DNA of 64,000 nt from Liriodendron chinense (Eukaryota > Streptophyta > Magnoliopsida > Magnoliales > Magnoliaceae), in the NCBI GenBank assembly GCA_003013855.2, contig PVNU02002827.1:124001-188000 (forward strand). Reading direction: 5' to 3'. The position numbers and the translations under genes are program-made. This document shows positions 8,822-21,229 of the stretch, piece by piece. The notes under the pieces were generated by a model. The model was given only the letters and a program-made list of their open reading frames with translations. It had not been told where the DNA came from and made no database searches. Every line of letters begins with the position of its first letter. The stretch's first letter is position 1.

Positions 8822-11452
8822 ATCCTTTGCCAAGGATTGACGATCTATTTAACCAACTCCAAGGTGCAAAATTCTTCTCCAAGATAGATTTGCAGTCGGG
8901 TTATCACCAACTCTAAATAAGGGAGAAGGATGTGCCAAAGACGGTCTTCAAAACCCACTTTGGGCACTATGAGTTCCTTGTCATGCCTTTTGGGCTTACG
9001 AATGCCCCGGCTGCGTTCATGGATCTTATGAACCGGGTGTTTAGACCATTCCTTTTTCGATTTGTGGTGATTTTCATCAACGACATCCTGATTTACTCCC
9101 AGAGCCGGGAAGAACACGAGGGTCATTTGAGAGCCATGCTAGAAACTTTGACAGAGCACCAGTTGTTCAGACAGTTTAAGAAGTGTGCCTTCTGGAAAGA
9201 AGAGGTTAAATTCCTCGGGCACGTTATTTCAGCACAAGGTATTGCTATAGACCTCACTAAGGTGGCAACCGTGCGAGATTGGGAACAGCTCGCCTCTGTT
9301 ATGGAAGTGAGAAGCTTCCTGGGATTGGCGAGATATTACCGCCGATTCATTAAAGATTTCTCCAAAATTGATAAGCCCCTCTCTCAGCTCACTCGCAAGG
9401 ATATCAAATTTGCTTGGAGTGACTAGGCCAAAGTAGCCTTCCAAAAACTGAAGGATAAGTGGACATCAGCACTTGTACTGGTACTGCCTGAGCAAGGTGT
9501 CAAGTACACGATCTATACGGATGTGTCCCACGTTGGGCTAGGATGTGTGTTGATGCAAGAAGGCAGGGTGATCGCGTATTCCTCTAGACAATTGAAGAAG
9601 CATGAAGAAAACTACCACACTGATGATCTGGAGTTGGCGACGGTGATCTTCGCACTTAAGATGTGGCGGCACTATTTGTATAAAGAAGATTTTGAGCTGT
9701 TTTGCAACCACAAAAGTTTGAAGTACATCTTTTCCAAAAAGGATTTGAATATGCAACAACGACGATGGATGAAGACTATGAAAGATTTCAATTTTGAAGT
9801 GTCGTACCACCCAGGGCGGGCAAACCTAGTAGCAGATGCACTGAGCCACAAGAGAGCTCACGTGTTCGTCACCCCCCCTTATATTGAGGGAATGGAACAT
9901 GTTAGAATTCATAAGCGCCTTCAATGGACAACTCACCCTTTCGAAAACAGATGGGAAGGTATTCCATGTCCAAGTAGAACTGGACGTAAGGAGTCGGATA
10001 ATAGAGGCCCAAAAACACGATGCAGCGTTAATGAAGATGAGAGACAAAACAAATCATTGTACGGATGAAAATTGGTATGTCGATGCCAATGATGGTTTAA
10101 GGTTCCAGGGACGTTTATGCATTCCCAACTCGCCTATTCTGAAACAAGAGATATTGGACGATGCTCACCGGTCTAAATTGTCGATCCACCCTAGAAGTAC
10201 GAAGATGTACCAGGATATGAAGCGATCGTATTGGTGGGACAATATGAAGAGAGAAATTGCAGAATTTGTCTCGAAATGCCTTACGTGCCAACAGGTTAAG
10301 GCCGAGCACAGGAGGCCACCAGGACTCCTCCAACCTATGCCGATTGCCGAATGGAAATGAGATTTCATATCTATGGACTTCATTTTCGGCTTGCCAAGAA
10401 CCAAGAAGGGGCACGACTCAATATGGGTAATAGTGGACAAGTTGACGAAATCCGTTCATTTGTTGCCCGTTAAAGTGACTACTCCAACCGAGGACCTAGC
10501 GAAGTTGTACATTAAAGAAATCGTGCGGCTGCATGGAATACCGAGAGAGATAGTGTCGGATCGGGATACTCGATTTTACATCAATTTTCTAAACCAAAAT
10601 ACAACAAGCCTTGGGGGCCAAATTGAAATACAGTACTGCCTTCCACCCCCAGACTGACAGGCAGACAGAGAGGGTAAATCAGATTCTGAAAGATATGTTG
10701 CGAGCTTGTGCTTTGGACTTCAAAGATAGCTGGGATGAGAGCCTCCAGTATGCCGAGTTCGCCTATAACAATAGCTTTCAAGCTAGTATTGGTATGACGC
10801 CCTATGAAGCGCTCTATGGGCGACTCTATCGCGCTCCCTATTGTTAGGTTAAGGTTGGCGAGAGGCAAGTTGTTGGACCATATCTAGTCCAACAAACGTC
10901 AGAGAAAATTGATATTGCTAGAAAGCGACTCCTCACAACTCAAAGTTGACAGAAGAGTTATGCCGACAAGCGAATGAGGGACTTGGAGTTTGCAGAGGGT
11001 GACCATATGTTCTTAAAGGTGTCGCCCATGAAGGGACTTATAAGGTTTGGGAAGAAAGGGAAGTTGGCGCCTCGATTCATAGGCCCATTCCAAATATTGG
11101 CACAAATAGGCTTAGTTGCTTATCGTATAGCACTACCCACCCCCTGTCGGGCGTGCATAATGTTTTTCACGTCTCCATGTTAAAGAAGTACATGCCCGAT
11201 CCAATGCACATCATCAGCTGGGAACATGTGGAACTCAACAAGAGTGCGACCTTCGTTTTACGACCGACCAGGGTCCTTGACCAGAAGGAGCAAGTGCTCA
11301 GGAACGAGGTGATTCCTTTAGTCAAGGTTTTATGGACGCATCACACGGAATAGGAAGCGTATTGGGAAACAGAAGCAAAAGTTCGCAAGAACTACCCACA
11401 GATCCTCGACGAGTACGAGAAGGTAAAATTTCGAGGACGAAATTTCTTTTAA
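8822..11452 (+). pseudogene. gypsy RT-RNase H-integrase (3' half), broken
   Basis: The remainder of the gypsy pol. RT runs to about 9480; its catalytic box reads FINDILIYS where FxDD is expected, so the first Asp is Asn. A stop lies in SGYHQL* (8916) and another at 9423. RNase H spans about 9500-9850 (YTDVSHVGLG, SSRQLKKHEENYHTDDLEL, ADALS). A frameshift in a C-run near 9875 leads to integrase: the HHCC finger (H-x-H, CLTCQQVK) at about 10160-10300, the catalytic core from MDFIFGLP (10376; a TGG to TGA stop lies just before) to SDRDTRF, another frameshift near 10600, then HPQTDRQTER and AYNNSFQASIGMTPYEALYG. A third frameshift near 11150 precedes the C-terminal VIPLVKVLW part, which ends at 11452. 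It is not functional. Confidence 0.88.
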
Positions 11453-11460
11453 GGGGGGTA
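11451..11460 (+). other. gypsy polypurine tract
   Basis: AAGGGGGGTA lies directly after the pol stop and 3 bp before the LTR start TGTAATG. This is the normal position of the plus-strand priming site in Ty3/gypsy elements. Confidence 0.8.
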
Positions 11461-11463
11461 GAT

Positions 11464-14185
11464 TGTAATGTCCTAAAAATTCACCTACCTGAGGTGACGT
11501 GATGAGGGCTGTACGTATGGTTGTACTTCGATTCGTACCCGTCTGTCACCAGATTCCACTGTCCCAAGATGGGACCCTGAGTATTCCAATCATCTGTGAA
11601 ATTAGTGGTGAAACACCAAATGACTAAAGGATTAGGATAGCCCTCCGTCTTACCGGGCTTGACAACCTGCTCGGACGTTAAGCCAAACCGAGGGGTTGGA
11701 CCCCTTGACTTGGGTTCCGAATGGGGGGCACATGAGGTGCGTAAGTTACCTAAAATAGGTAACTTATGTATGTCCTTTTGAACATCGTCCACGTGGTCGA
11801 ATCAGAACCGTTGAAACGCCATGAGATTTTGGCCCCCTAATGTAATTAAATCCATAGGCTAATCCCCAAGACCGCACCTTCGATCGTGACACAATGACCG
11901 TTGGATCGTATATCATACTGTGGCGGTTGATCGCCACGCCTAATCGGCGTAATGGGTCGGCCCATGTTAGATCTCAACTTGACCGATCTTATGGCCGGTT
12001 GGGTTTGGTTGGTGTGGGACCCAATGGGCCCTAATAAACGAATCAACCACCTTGATGGCTATATTTTAAAATATGCTAAAAGCTAGGGCCATCCAGGTCA
12101 TGCTGGACCCATAATTAAAATGTGTTGGAGCATTTGCCTTCAACACACATTCCCCCTTTTGCTTAGAAAGAAGAACTCAAGAATTAGGGCATCTTGATGA
12201 TTCGAGATTTGGAGTGCTTGGGATGAGCTAGGGTTTGGGACTTGAGATCCTACCTGCTACTCATTTTCATTGTAGTGTTGAGCCCCCAACAACTACTTCA
12301 ATTCGCTGTCGAGAGTCGGTAAGTAAGAATTCTCATCCCTCATGTCCCAATAATTGTAAATGGTGGCTATCAACCCTAACCTTGCCAAATTTGTGCTCAC
12401 ATGATCGTGTTCCGTCGGCCCTAACCTAGTGTTACGAAATCATACGAAAATCCTAAACCCTAAGATGCGAGATTATGTTTCTAGGTTTGCATTTATCAAA
12501 TGTTGTCAGTTTAGGATTGATGTGGCTGCTAGATTTAGGACGAATCATTGTTGATCATTTTAAAGTAGGATTTATTGCAATTATACTGTTTACAAATTTC
12601 TGTAGCTCATGTGTTTGATAAAATGCTTGAATGAATTAAATTACCTATTAATTGCTTTTTCATGAATTCTTGTAGTGGAATATGCTCACATATGATTAGA
12701 AATAAACTGATTATGCATATTTAAATTAATAAGATTTTTCCTAAGTTACATTATTGAGAGATTTCAATCAAGTATTAGATGAGATGTGATATGAAATCTT
12801 TGGCCATACTTTCTGAGGCGGGTAACCCGAGTTGTTGGTCACCCGAGGCGTACACGATTGGATTGGGAAACTGGAAGGTTGACGGTAGTTCGCTACGCGG
12901 GTCTTGACCGCCCACGTCAAGTCATACGGAAGCCCAGGTACCAATCGGTTCCGCCTAAATACAGCAACGTGGATGACTGATGGTTGTTGTATCATAGTCC
13001 TTTGAAGTCAGAGTACACAGGGCCCTCAAATGTATTAAGTCCACCAATAACCGAATGTGCGATACGATCCCGTCAAGCCTCTTGTGCCGGTTATGGTGGT
13101 ATGGGACATCGTGATCGAGTCGTCGGCCTATGCCGGGGTGGTTCACCTCCCCATAGTGTCCTTGGAGCAAAACTGGAAAATACCCACCATATCGGTATGA
13201 TCGAGACTGGTGGGAGGATTCCATTCTTATCAGTGTGAAGGGAACCATAATATGTTTGCAGAAGAAAAAGGAAATCCTCGGGTCACTGGCGATGATCGAT
13301 GATGCACATCGGAGCCAAGTGACTCAGATTTGGACCTGTGATTGGACCCGGTACTTTGAATTCCACAAAATGCTGTTTGAAATGGAAATAATAATACAAG
13401 GGCTAATCACGCATCCATGTCATGGATTACCTAGGTAACTGTCTTACTGTTAAAGGCCAAGATACCGACGGATGATCTAAGTTCATTTCCATTTTGGAGG
13501 TTCTGGGGTGCCTGGTTGCTTGATGTGGCGTCAGCGCTATCTTGTGTTCCTCATTGTATCCGGAACATTCATGTTATGTAAACTCATGTCATTCATGCAT
13601 TAACTCACTAGACTAGAAATCTTTGTTTTACTTGTGTTCAATGCCTAAGTCTGCTGCATTTGATAACATGTTAAACTTCGAATTATAGTCCTCACTGAAT
13701 TGATCACTCACACCCGCACCTGGGTCGGTGTTATAACACACCCCCCAGATGAGATTATGATAAATGCAGGTCGATTAGAGGAGGAGGTGTTGTAGGTTGA
13801 ATTCGAGGACTTCGTTAAGTCCTCTTACTTTCAATTAGCTGACGATCAGATCTAGATGAGGGAACTGGTCATGTCGGCCTTATTTTGGGAGCCGTGGCTC
13901 CGGATTGTAAAAGAAATTGTTATATTTTTAACTTTTCCTTTTGGGCTGGGTGAGGCCACCCGTGGTGTGTGTGCCTTACATTTTGGATGATGATGTCTTA
14001 TAGTTGAGATAGCATCCTTTTATTATCTACTTGTTTATATGCATTTCCTATGGTTGGTTCTACATTAGAACATAGATGCCAAGAGTTTTTTTTTGTACGA
14101 ACATCACGCTTCCGCAAAGCAACCATACTACCCGAAATACCGAGGCCTGATGTCGTAATCGGGTCTCGAGATTTGGGGCGTTACA
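11464..14185 (+). repeat. gypsy 3' LTR (about 2.7 kb)
   Basis: It starts TGTAATGTCC after the polypurine tract and ends GGGCGTTACA. It shares the block reading TCGGCCTATGCCGG...CCCCATAGTGTCC (13121-13165) with the LTR at 43197-46610 (45803-45842). This confirms that both are LTRs of related elements. MITE sequence starts directly at its right edge, so the gypsy probably inserted into or next to a MITE. Confidence 0.82.
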
Positions 14186-14260
14186 GGATGGACGGTGTGG
14201 ATTGATCAAAAACATCATGGTGGCCCCCACGTAACTTCCTAGTGCAAGAACTAAACTTAG
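14186..14260. repeat. MITE end fragment
   Basis: GGATGGACGGTGTGGATTGA, AACATCATGGTGGCCCCCAC and AACTTCCTAGTGCAAGAAC match the right end of the MITE piece at 6880-6960. The rest of the element is not seen here. Confidence 0.55.
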
Positions 14261-14850
14261 GCTCGTTACCAGTAGGGACTCATGAAATTTTCAAGTTTAA
14301 ATGGTTGAGATGTCAATAGATGATTGGATCTAATTTTCGAATTCAAAATAGTATTTAATAGTTAGAAGAGAAGTCCAAGAAGAAGAATTGATGCGATGGC
14401 GTTGAAGGATGACGGTGGACCCCACAATCTGGACGGTTAGGATCTAACATTTGAACAACTCTATTATGATGTATAGATGGTGTGGATGTTTCAAAGACAA
14501 CCCTCTTGAGTTGTAGAAGGATTTTGGATGTAGAAAATGGGAGTGAAGAAATTGTTGGTAGCAGGAGGGAGAGTTTTTTGTTTTCGATCAAGTGGGCACA
14601 CGTGTTGTGCTACCTACGTTCACAAGGTCTGCAAGTCGAGTAAGGCTTCAGGTGATTAATGTCCTGCTCCTTAAGTGATTGGGGCATAGAGATACGATCT
14701 CGAATGGTAAAAAAATGCGACTTTGAAAGATTATATTTAATTGGATGGTTTGAAAGGATTTTTTATTTGAAATTGGTAGTCAGATCGTCATCAAATCATA
14801 GGTCGAAGGGCCTATAGGGTTCATAATACACTACATGCGGAAGCTTAGAG
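14260..14850. other. no recognised feature
   Basis: Non-coding, with a weak MITE-like GTGGACCCCACAATCTGGACGG patch at 14412-14440. No gene was seen. Confidence 0.4.
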
Positions 14851-16690
14851 CAGAGCTACTAGAACTATGGCTAAGTCGCGGGGGGGGGGGGGGGGGGGGG
14901 GGGGGATTAGGATCATTTAAAAACTTTTGCCTAATTAAAACTAATTAACAATTAAACCAAATTAAGCAAATAACACTTAGCTTCCAAGCTTAAGTGAGTC
15001 TAATCACATATACTACAAAAGATATAACTATCTAAGTACTTAGTCTAAATATTGAAAATACATATTATGTGTGAATCTACTTATCATGTCCATAACATAC
15101 GTTCCATTCAAGCATTCATATAATTAACAATTAAACTAACAATACTAGAATAACAATGTGCTCAAATCAATAACAAACATAAGCTTATATAGTGGTTTGG
15201 TTTCCCTAATCCACTCCTGGTTGTTACCCAACCCATGAGTATACCGAATTTCACTAAACAAGGGATGCAACAGGTTCACTTCTCAACCTAAATAGAAGTT
15301 TTATAGGTTCACCTTTCAACCTAGGTGTTTAATAGATTCCACTCAACCTACGAGTTTATAGATTCCTCCCAATCATTCGGTTCTAATCCAGGAACCTACA
15401 ATGATTTTTCAGGCTAACCAATAACCTATACTTACGCACTCGTATTGATGGACCACGTACACATCTATGTCGGTATCTTCCCTTGGAGACTTGGTCGAGT
15501 TTGCAATCAAACTCTCATACTCAATCCTCTATGAGGAAAGAGCATGCCTGAGACTCTTACAATGACAACTTACTTGTCAGATTGAGCCCCTTTTATAGTG
15601 CCTTCTTGGGTTGCTTCTTCTACATCTCTCATGCTTGAATCAACTCCCCTTATGCTCCTCCAATCAATGATGCCGACGCTTTGCTAAGACTTTAGCTCCA
15701 CCGATCAATCACCTTGCATATGATCTTCTTTTGAGATGACTAAGTTGATGGGAGGTAGGTTGAATCTTCTACAACTGATGGAGAGTTGTATGCCGAGAAT
15801 GATTCACCTATTTGGATATCTAAAAAGGTTTAGATAAAGGATTTACCTATGAGTTTTGGTGCCTAACATCTAGAAATCATAAGGAAACAAGTTCATCTTC
15901 ATTTGAGCTTTGAATGCTCCAACATGTGATTAATCACAAAGAAAATGTTAGGTAACTTAGGATTAAAGCCTAATAAGTATCATTATAATGGTGGCTTCTA
16001 ATATAATAAACTCCCTCTTTTGATGCTAAAAAATGAAGTTTCATATATATAAAGTTTGAGCTCTAACAGTTAAAAATGGACACTAACGGCTACTTGTCGA
16101 TCACTCGACCAGACCCGTCGACCGGTCAACATGGGCCGTCGATTGGTCGAAATTAAGTGTCAGCTGGTTGAATTACCCTATGGGTCATAGGATCTAAGTG
16201 TCCAGTTTTCAACCACTTTCAACCTTTTTTGACAAAGCCCATCAGCTGGTCGAATTAAACCGTCGGCCAATCGAATTTCTTCAGGACTGATGTTCAGTTG
16301 TTGTCTTGATTATGGGTCGTTTCGATCTGTCGACAGACTAGCCAACAGCACAGTGAGTTTTGCTGTTTAGGCAATTTGTTTACATCAGCTCACTTACCTC
16401 TATGGCCTTACAAATGGTGGTATTTTGGGACTCCTAAAGCCATTCTAGGATGACTAAAAGTTTACTTATTTGGGTCCAACTCATCTAGAGGTTAAGGTTA
16501 TTTTGGTTCTAAGGATTAGGGTCACCAAGGCACCTCTGATTTACTTATTTCTTCTTCCTTGATGCTTCTTATCCACTTAAATATTCGGTCTTCAGCTTGC
16601 CAAGGCTCAACCGACATTACAACACATGGACACGTGTGATTGACAAATAAGGTACACTAATATGCCACAAAAAAGTGCACTAACACATTG
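14850..16690 (-). repeat. copia-type (SIRE/Maximus-like) LTR remnant
   Basis: Read on the minus strand it starts near 16690 (TGTTAGTGCACTTTTTTGTG). It contains GTTGGGTAACAACCAGGAG and AGTGGATTAGGGAAACCAAACCACTATATAAGC (15180-15235), and closes with AATCC followed by a long C-run. This layout, a TATATAAG-like box after AAACCACTA and a CCCCCC stretch near the 3' end, resembles SIRE/Maximus copia LTRs. No partner LTR or internal region was found, so it is a solo or broken LTR. The exact ends are uncertain. Confidence 0.45.
14880..14905 (+). repeat. poly(G) run of 26
   Basis: An uninterrupted run of about 26 G. It corresponds to a C-rich segment of the LTR read on the other strand, probably expanded. 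Length in the source DNA may differ because such runs are error-prone. Confidence 0.85.
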
Positions 16691-17700
16691 GGGGTGTTGA
16701 GGCATAGAAGTATGGTTAGTTATAAGATTGGATGGTTGGATTATGAAATATCGAGCAGTGGTGCACTATGTAAACTGTGTGTGCGTTCATCGATTTTTTT
16801 TTTTGGATTATAGCAATTGTAGGTATTGTAAGATTTTTCCTAGAATATTTAGGGACTCTGGAAATAGGCCTAGACATGGCCCGACATATGATATAGACCG
16901 GTAGATTTGTTAAGGAAAGTGTATGAATTGTAATGATAGTCATTAAGTGACTTTCGAGCAGGTCATCCACCATATATGATGAGAAATCCGTTGGATTATA
17001 GATCTTGTAAATTAGACGTCAAGACTGGTAGTGTGTGGGTTAAATAGACTGAATGAATGGTGGGTAAAATTTCATCATGATTGGACTTCCATAGATAGGT
17101 TAATTGAAGAATGTATCGGGAAACTTAGGATAATCATAAATGTATTCGTAGACATAGAAGTTGAAGTTTAACAATGTAGAATGTTGTTCATTGATATATT
17201 TAGATAAGATAAAAGGTTTAAAGTTGAAGAAAATCAGGTATAAATGGCTTAGATTAGATCTTTATCAATTTCCTGATGTTGTGATGGTCTAGATCATAAT
17301 CGAACGGTTGGATAGTTCTATAGGTCTATGAAGAGTATTTTCAATGGTTTATATTGATAATGGATCAAGTATGTAATGATATGTAAGTTCGAGATATATG
17401 ACAGGGGTACATGTATATATACTCGAGACTAGGGTCGTTAGGTAGCAATGTCAATGATTAAATAAGCTTATACAGGGATGCTAGGTAAAGATGGATATGT
17501 ACATGAGCGGATGTGATGATCCTGAAGTTTATTGATCATAATCAGATGACCCGAGAGTGAAGTGGACAGTCAAATATCTTCTAGTGATAAGTAACTATTT
17601 TAATAGTTGTTTTGATGAACAATTAGGTACAGAAGGGATATTGAGTCTCAAAGGTTATTATGAAGTGTGCGAAAGTCTAAGTGTGTGTATATGTACGCAA
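16691..17700. other. no recognised feature
   Basis: AT-rich, many stops in all frames, no conserved motif recognised. It may be a decayed internal part of the gypsy relic that follows. Confidence 0.4.
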
Positions 17701-17709
17701 GTTCAAGTG

Positions 17710-19040
17710 TCATTTTTTTAAAAACACAAATTTAAATTGGGATGTACACGAGGATAAGTACTCGTATACATGCACGAGTGCAAAGACTTTTAGGGCATTA
17801 TAAATACCCACATAAGAAGTATCACACTCTACCTCGAATAACTTATCAAAGCTAGGGAGCACCAGGACTAGGGTAGTAGACAATGACTCATTAATCTCTG
17901 AAAACTTCAATCTGCCTCCTCAGTTGATTGAAATTTTCATTTCTTCTTGTAATTAGTGATATGAGATACAATTGTACTAAAGTTTCTTATGAACTTACGA
18001 TAGAAAGTCGCCAACCCATGAAAACTTCGCACATCATGAATATTTTTTAAAATCGGCCACTCCCTGATGGCTTTCACATTCTCCTCATCCACATGAATTC
18101 TCGTAGGCATCATCATAAAGAAAAGAAAAAAACATTATTTGTTAAGAAACTGTACTTCTTCAAATTGAGGTACAACTTGTTCTTCGTAAGCACCCGAAAT
18201 ACATGCCTAAGATGCTCTACATGATCTACCTCACCCTGATTCTAAATCAAAATATAATAAAAATAGACTATTATGAATTGCCCAATAAAAAGTTTTAGAA
18301 CTTACTCCATTAACCTCATAACACATTCGAGAATCCAAATGGCATAATTAGTCACTCGTATAGACCCTTCTTAGTCTTAAACACTATTTTCCACTCATTG
18401 CCTAACCGATACGGATCTGATGGTAATCACTCAAATTCAGTTTGGAGAATATTTTCTCCCCTTCTAGCATGTCTAACATGTCATTCAATTGTGGTATAGA
18501 AAATCGATACTTCACAGTTATCTTATTTATAGCCCAATTGTTAACGCACATGAGCCAACTTCAAACCTTCTTAGGTGTCAACAGGGTTGGCACAACACAT
18601 GGACTAATGCGCTCTCTATCACTAAACCCTTATAGATCAATTCCTTCACTTGTCCCTACAAGATTTCACGCTTCTTTGGACTTGTCCAATAATAAGGGCG
18701 ATTGGGAAGACTTGCTACTGAGGATAAGGTTAATGTGGTGTTGTGTATATATCCCATATAGGAAGCAACTCATTAGGAAGTTCATTGGGTATAATGGCCT
18801 TAAAGTCCTGCAACACTACTTTCAACTTCCTCTAAAATGTTCTTGAAATATATTTATTTTATCTGTGTATATGTCACTTTCTCCAATTCTTTTATGAAAT
18901 CCTATATGACTGTGGGAGACCGCCCGTTACTTTATGAACCATGGTCTTTTTTATTTAGGATTTTTTATTATGCCAAAATATCAATGTCACTGGATGCCAT
19001 CCATGTCATCAATAAGGGCACAACTCCACCAAGCGGGTTA
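17710..19040 (-). pseudogene. gypsy pol relic (RT to RNase H), heavily mutated
   Basis: On the minus strand, in shifting frames, the Ty3/gypsy RT landmarks appear in order. They are LPNRPYYWTSPKK and KELIYKGLVIESASPC with PTLLTPKK (about 18720-18590), then MLEGEKIFSKLNLSDYHQI (about 18475-18410), LIMPFGFSN (about 18330), NKLYLNLKKYSFL (about 18180), DVRSFHGLATFYRKFI (about 18040-17990) and LVLPSFDKLFEVECDTSYVG of the RNase H start (about 17860-17800). Sequence from 18850 to 19040 reads as the protease-RT spacer. Many stops show long inactivity. It belongs to a different lineage from the 495-14185 element. Confidence 0.75.
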
Positions 19041-19239
19041 CAGCACAGCAGCTAACAGTTTGTTGACAGCAACACTGAGACATACAGGTGTGGCCCACCT
19101 ATTTAGTGGGTGAGTATCAGTCCACCTCCACGGTGGGCCACAACACAGATGTTAACAGTTGGCTGACAGTCACACTCAGACATATAGGTGTGGCCCACTA
19201 AATAAGTGGGTCAGTCTCAGTCCACCTCCACCGTGGGGC
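19041..19239. repeat. tandem duplication, 2 x about 100 bp
   Basis: Unit 1 (19041-19140) and unit 2 (19141-19239) share CAGGTGTGGCCCAC / TAGGTGTGGCCCAC and CAGTCCACCTCCAC followed by GTGGG, with small differences. The units are adjacent and in the same orientation. Confidence 0.8.
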
Positions 19240-19934
19240 CCACTTTTCACACGGTTTAGATGTCCTTCGCATCTATCACCTCGGAGGGAAAGACGACGCA
19301 GTATGCAGCTGGAGGTGCTTGCGACAGAAAAAATTGGCATTTGCCCACAGTACGCTGCATCCACGTAGGACCCTTTTAGAATCACGTGGCAAAAGTTGAC
19401 TTCCCACGTGACTTGGGTATTCTGCTTTTGGCTACGCATCAGGACAAGAGTACTGTCCTGACGCATCCATTTCGCATTAATCAGATCTGTGGTTACTTGA
19501 TCCAGACCGTTGATCTGATCACACGCACTGTTTATGGGAGACCCTTTTGAAATCTTCCAGATTAGAGAAATATAGACATCCAATCATCCAACTACTTTCT
19601 GGACCGTTGTTATATTTTGCTCCAAAACCCCTATCTTTAGGTCAGGAGCGACAGAACTTGCTGAAATTTTTTGAGTCCCATCGTATTGATGATCTGGATC
19701 AACGAATCATAGGCCACATTTTTTCAAACTAGTGAATAGGATAATATTACAACCGTTCATTCCTTGAATTCCGCTCTTAGGCCAGCAAGCATACAAAGAT
19801 GGGCCCCACATCCGAAAGTCAAGCTCGTTTTGATAGACGTGACGAAGGGTGTGGAGCCACCGAACCAAATGGACGGTAGAGATCAACATTCTAGGAGCGT
19901 CCACGTATCCAAAACTCACAGTGAAGTATGATTG
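19240..19934. other. no recognised gene
   Basis: It contains CACGTGG and CCCACGTGAC motifs near 19384 and 19405 and short GGGCCC-type MITE words. No coding region was recognised. Confidence 0.35.
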
Positions 19935-19942
19935 CTATAGTA

Positions 19943-20488
19943 CAGGCGCGAATTAGGTGTTACCCCGGGAACAGCTTAGTGGGTGTTACCCCTCCCGTGT
20001 GGCCGACATGGATGATATTTGGTATATCCACACCGTCCATCCGCTTCACCAGTCCATTTTAGGATGGCGTTACAAATATTATACAGATCCAAATCTCTCA
20101 GGTGGACCATACCGCTGGAAAAAGTGGTGATTGAGTGCCCCACCATTAAAAACTCCCAAAGAGCCCATCGTAAGGTTTTAGTAATGTTTATTTTCAATCC
20201 AACCTGTTGATAATGTCAACAAGATCTCTATAAAGCGAAAATATAAATATAATCTTGAGCCAAAGTGATTTTGGCCCACAAAAACTTTTTAATTGTCATT
20301 CATCACTATTTCTAGTGGGATGGTCCACCTGAGCTTTGTATCTTATTATTATTTAGGATCACATCCTAAAATTAGATGTAAAAACATATGGACGGTGTGG
20401 ATATATAATAACTACATCAATATAGGCCCCACACGGTTAGGGTAAACACCCACTAAGTTGTTCCCGTGGTAACAGCTAATCCGGCCTC
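19943..20488. mobile_element. complete palindromic hAT-type MITE with 8-bp duplications
   Basis: CTATAGTA at 19935-19942 is repeated exactly at 20489-20496. The terminal repeats are CAGGCGCGAATTAGGTGTTACC on the left and, on the reverse complement of the right, GAGGCCGGATTAGCTGTTACC. The inversion continues inward for the whole 546 bp (GCTTAGTGGGTGTTACCC, CACACCGTCCATCC, GGTGGACCATACC). The 8-bp duplication and the CAGG start point to hAT mobilisation. It is non-coding. Confidence 0.88.
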
Positions 20489-20979
20489 CTATAGTAGAGG
20501 TTCCCCGTTGGCAGACTGGCAGTAGTGCTTCTTCAGTTCTTCGTACACTGAGTCGACTCGCTCGCACACGACAGATATGTACATTGTATACGGGTCTTCA
20601 GTTTTCTAGAGGTGGGGCCCACAATGTAGCGATCTGATACGTTGATACGACGAAACTAGTTGTGGACGGCCTACTTTCTTAAATGGAAAATAGGCAGATA
20701 CTCCTTGGGAGCACCTAAGTCAAGAATCACCTAGGTCTGTCGACTGTATAGGTGATCAAAATCAATCAAGATGTGAGCCCCACCTTGGACAGTAAACATG
20801 CTGAAAACAACAGCTCTTGGATGATTTTAATCATTCAACCAATGGACTTCTACCAAGTGCAAGTGGACCATTATCCTATCCATTTCTCAGACGGTTAGGA
20901 TTATCCTAACCTATTCATTCCTAAGGTTGTAGAGCTATCCACCGTTGAAAGCTTCTCTATTCATAAGGTCATACATGCA

Positions 20980-21225
20980 TGAGTAAAGGTAGATCACAAA
21001 TATCAGCTTGATCACTTCTATTCCCTCTAACAAGTTTTCAACGGCAGGTATGATCAATTCCCATTGTTTCCTGTAGTGGGGTCCACTTGAGCTTTAGATC
21101 TACCTCAATTTTTTTTTTGCTGGTCCCAAAATGATATGGCAGGAAAGGATGGACGGCGTGGATAAGACACACACATCCCAGTAGCCCCACAGTTTTTCAC
21201 TCCACTTTAGGTACCTTTCCTCCTC
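20980..21225. repeat. MITE half-copy
   Basis: Right half of the palindromic family: AAATATCAGCTTGATC, CCCATTGTTTCCTGTAGTGG, GTCCACTTGAGCTTTAGATC and GGATGGACGGCGTGGATAAG. Confidence 0.6.
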
Positions 21226-21229
21226 AGTT

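Larger units (their letters stand above)
495..14185 (+). mobile_element. Ty3/gypsy retrotransposon (Tekay/Del-like), decayed, split by a hAT
   Basis: The order gag zinc knuckle, aspartic protease, reverse transcriptase, RNase H, integrase, polypurine tract, 3' LTR is the Ty3/gypsy order. The very long 3' LTR (about 2.7 kb, TGTAATG to CGTTACA) and the C-terminal VIPLVKVLW motif suggest the Tekay/Del group of chromoviruses; that subgroup is inferred. The 5' LTR is not seen. The frame is broken by stops, frameshifts and the hAT at 1687-8813. Without the hAT the remnant is about 6.6 kb. Confidence 0.88.

Noticed and set aside
8299..8833. Two Lys/Arg-rich ORFs of about 150 codons
   Set aside because: They are the translation of the (CTTTTT)n tract and the TATCGG array of the hAT end, not protein-coding sequence.
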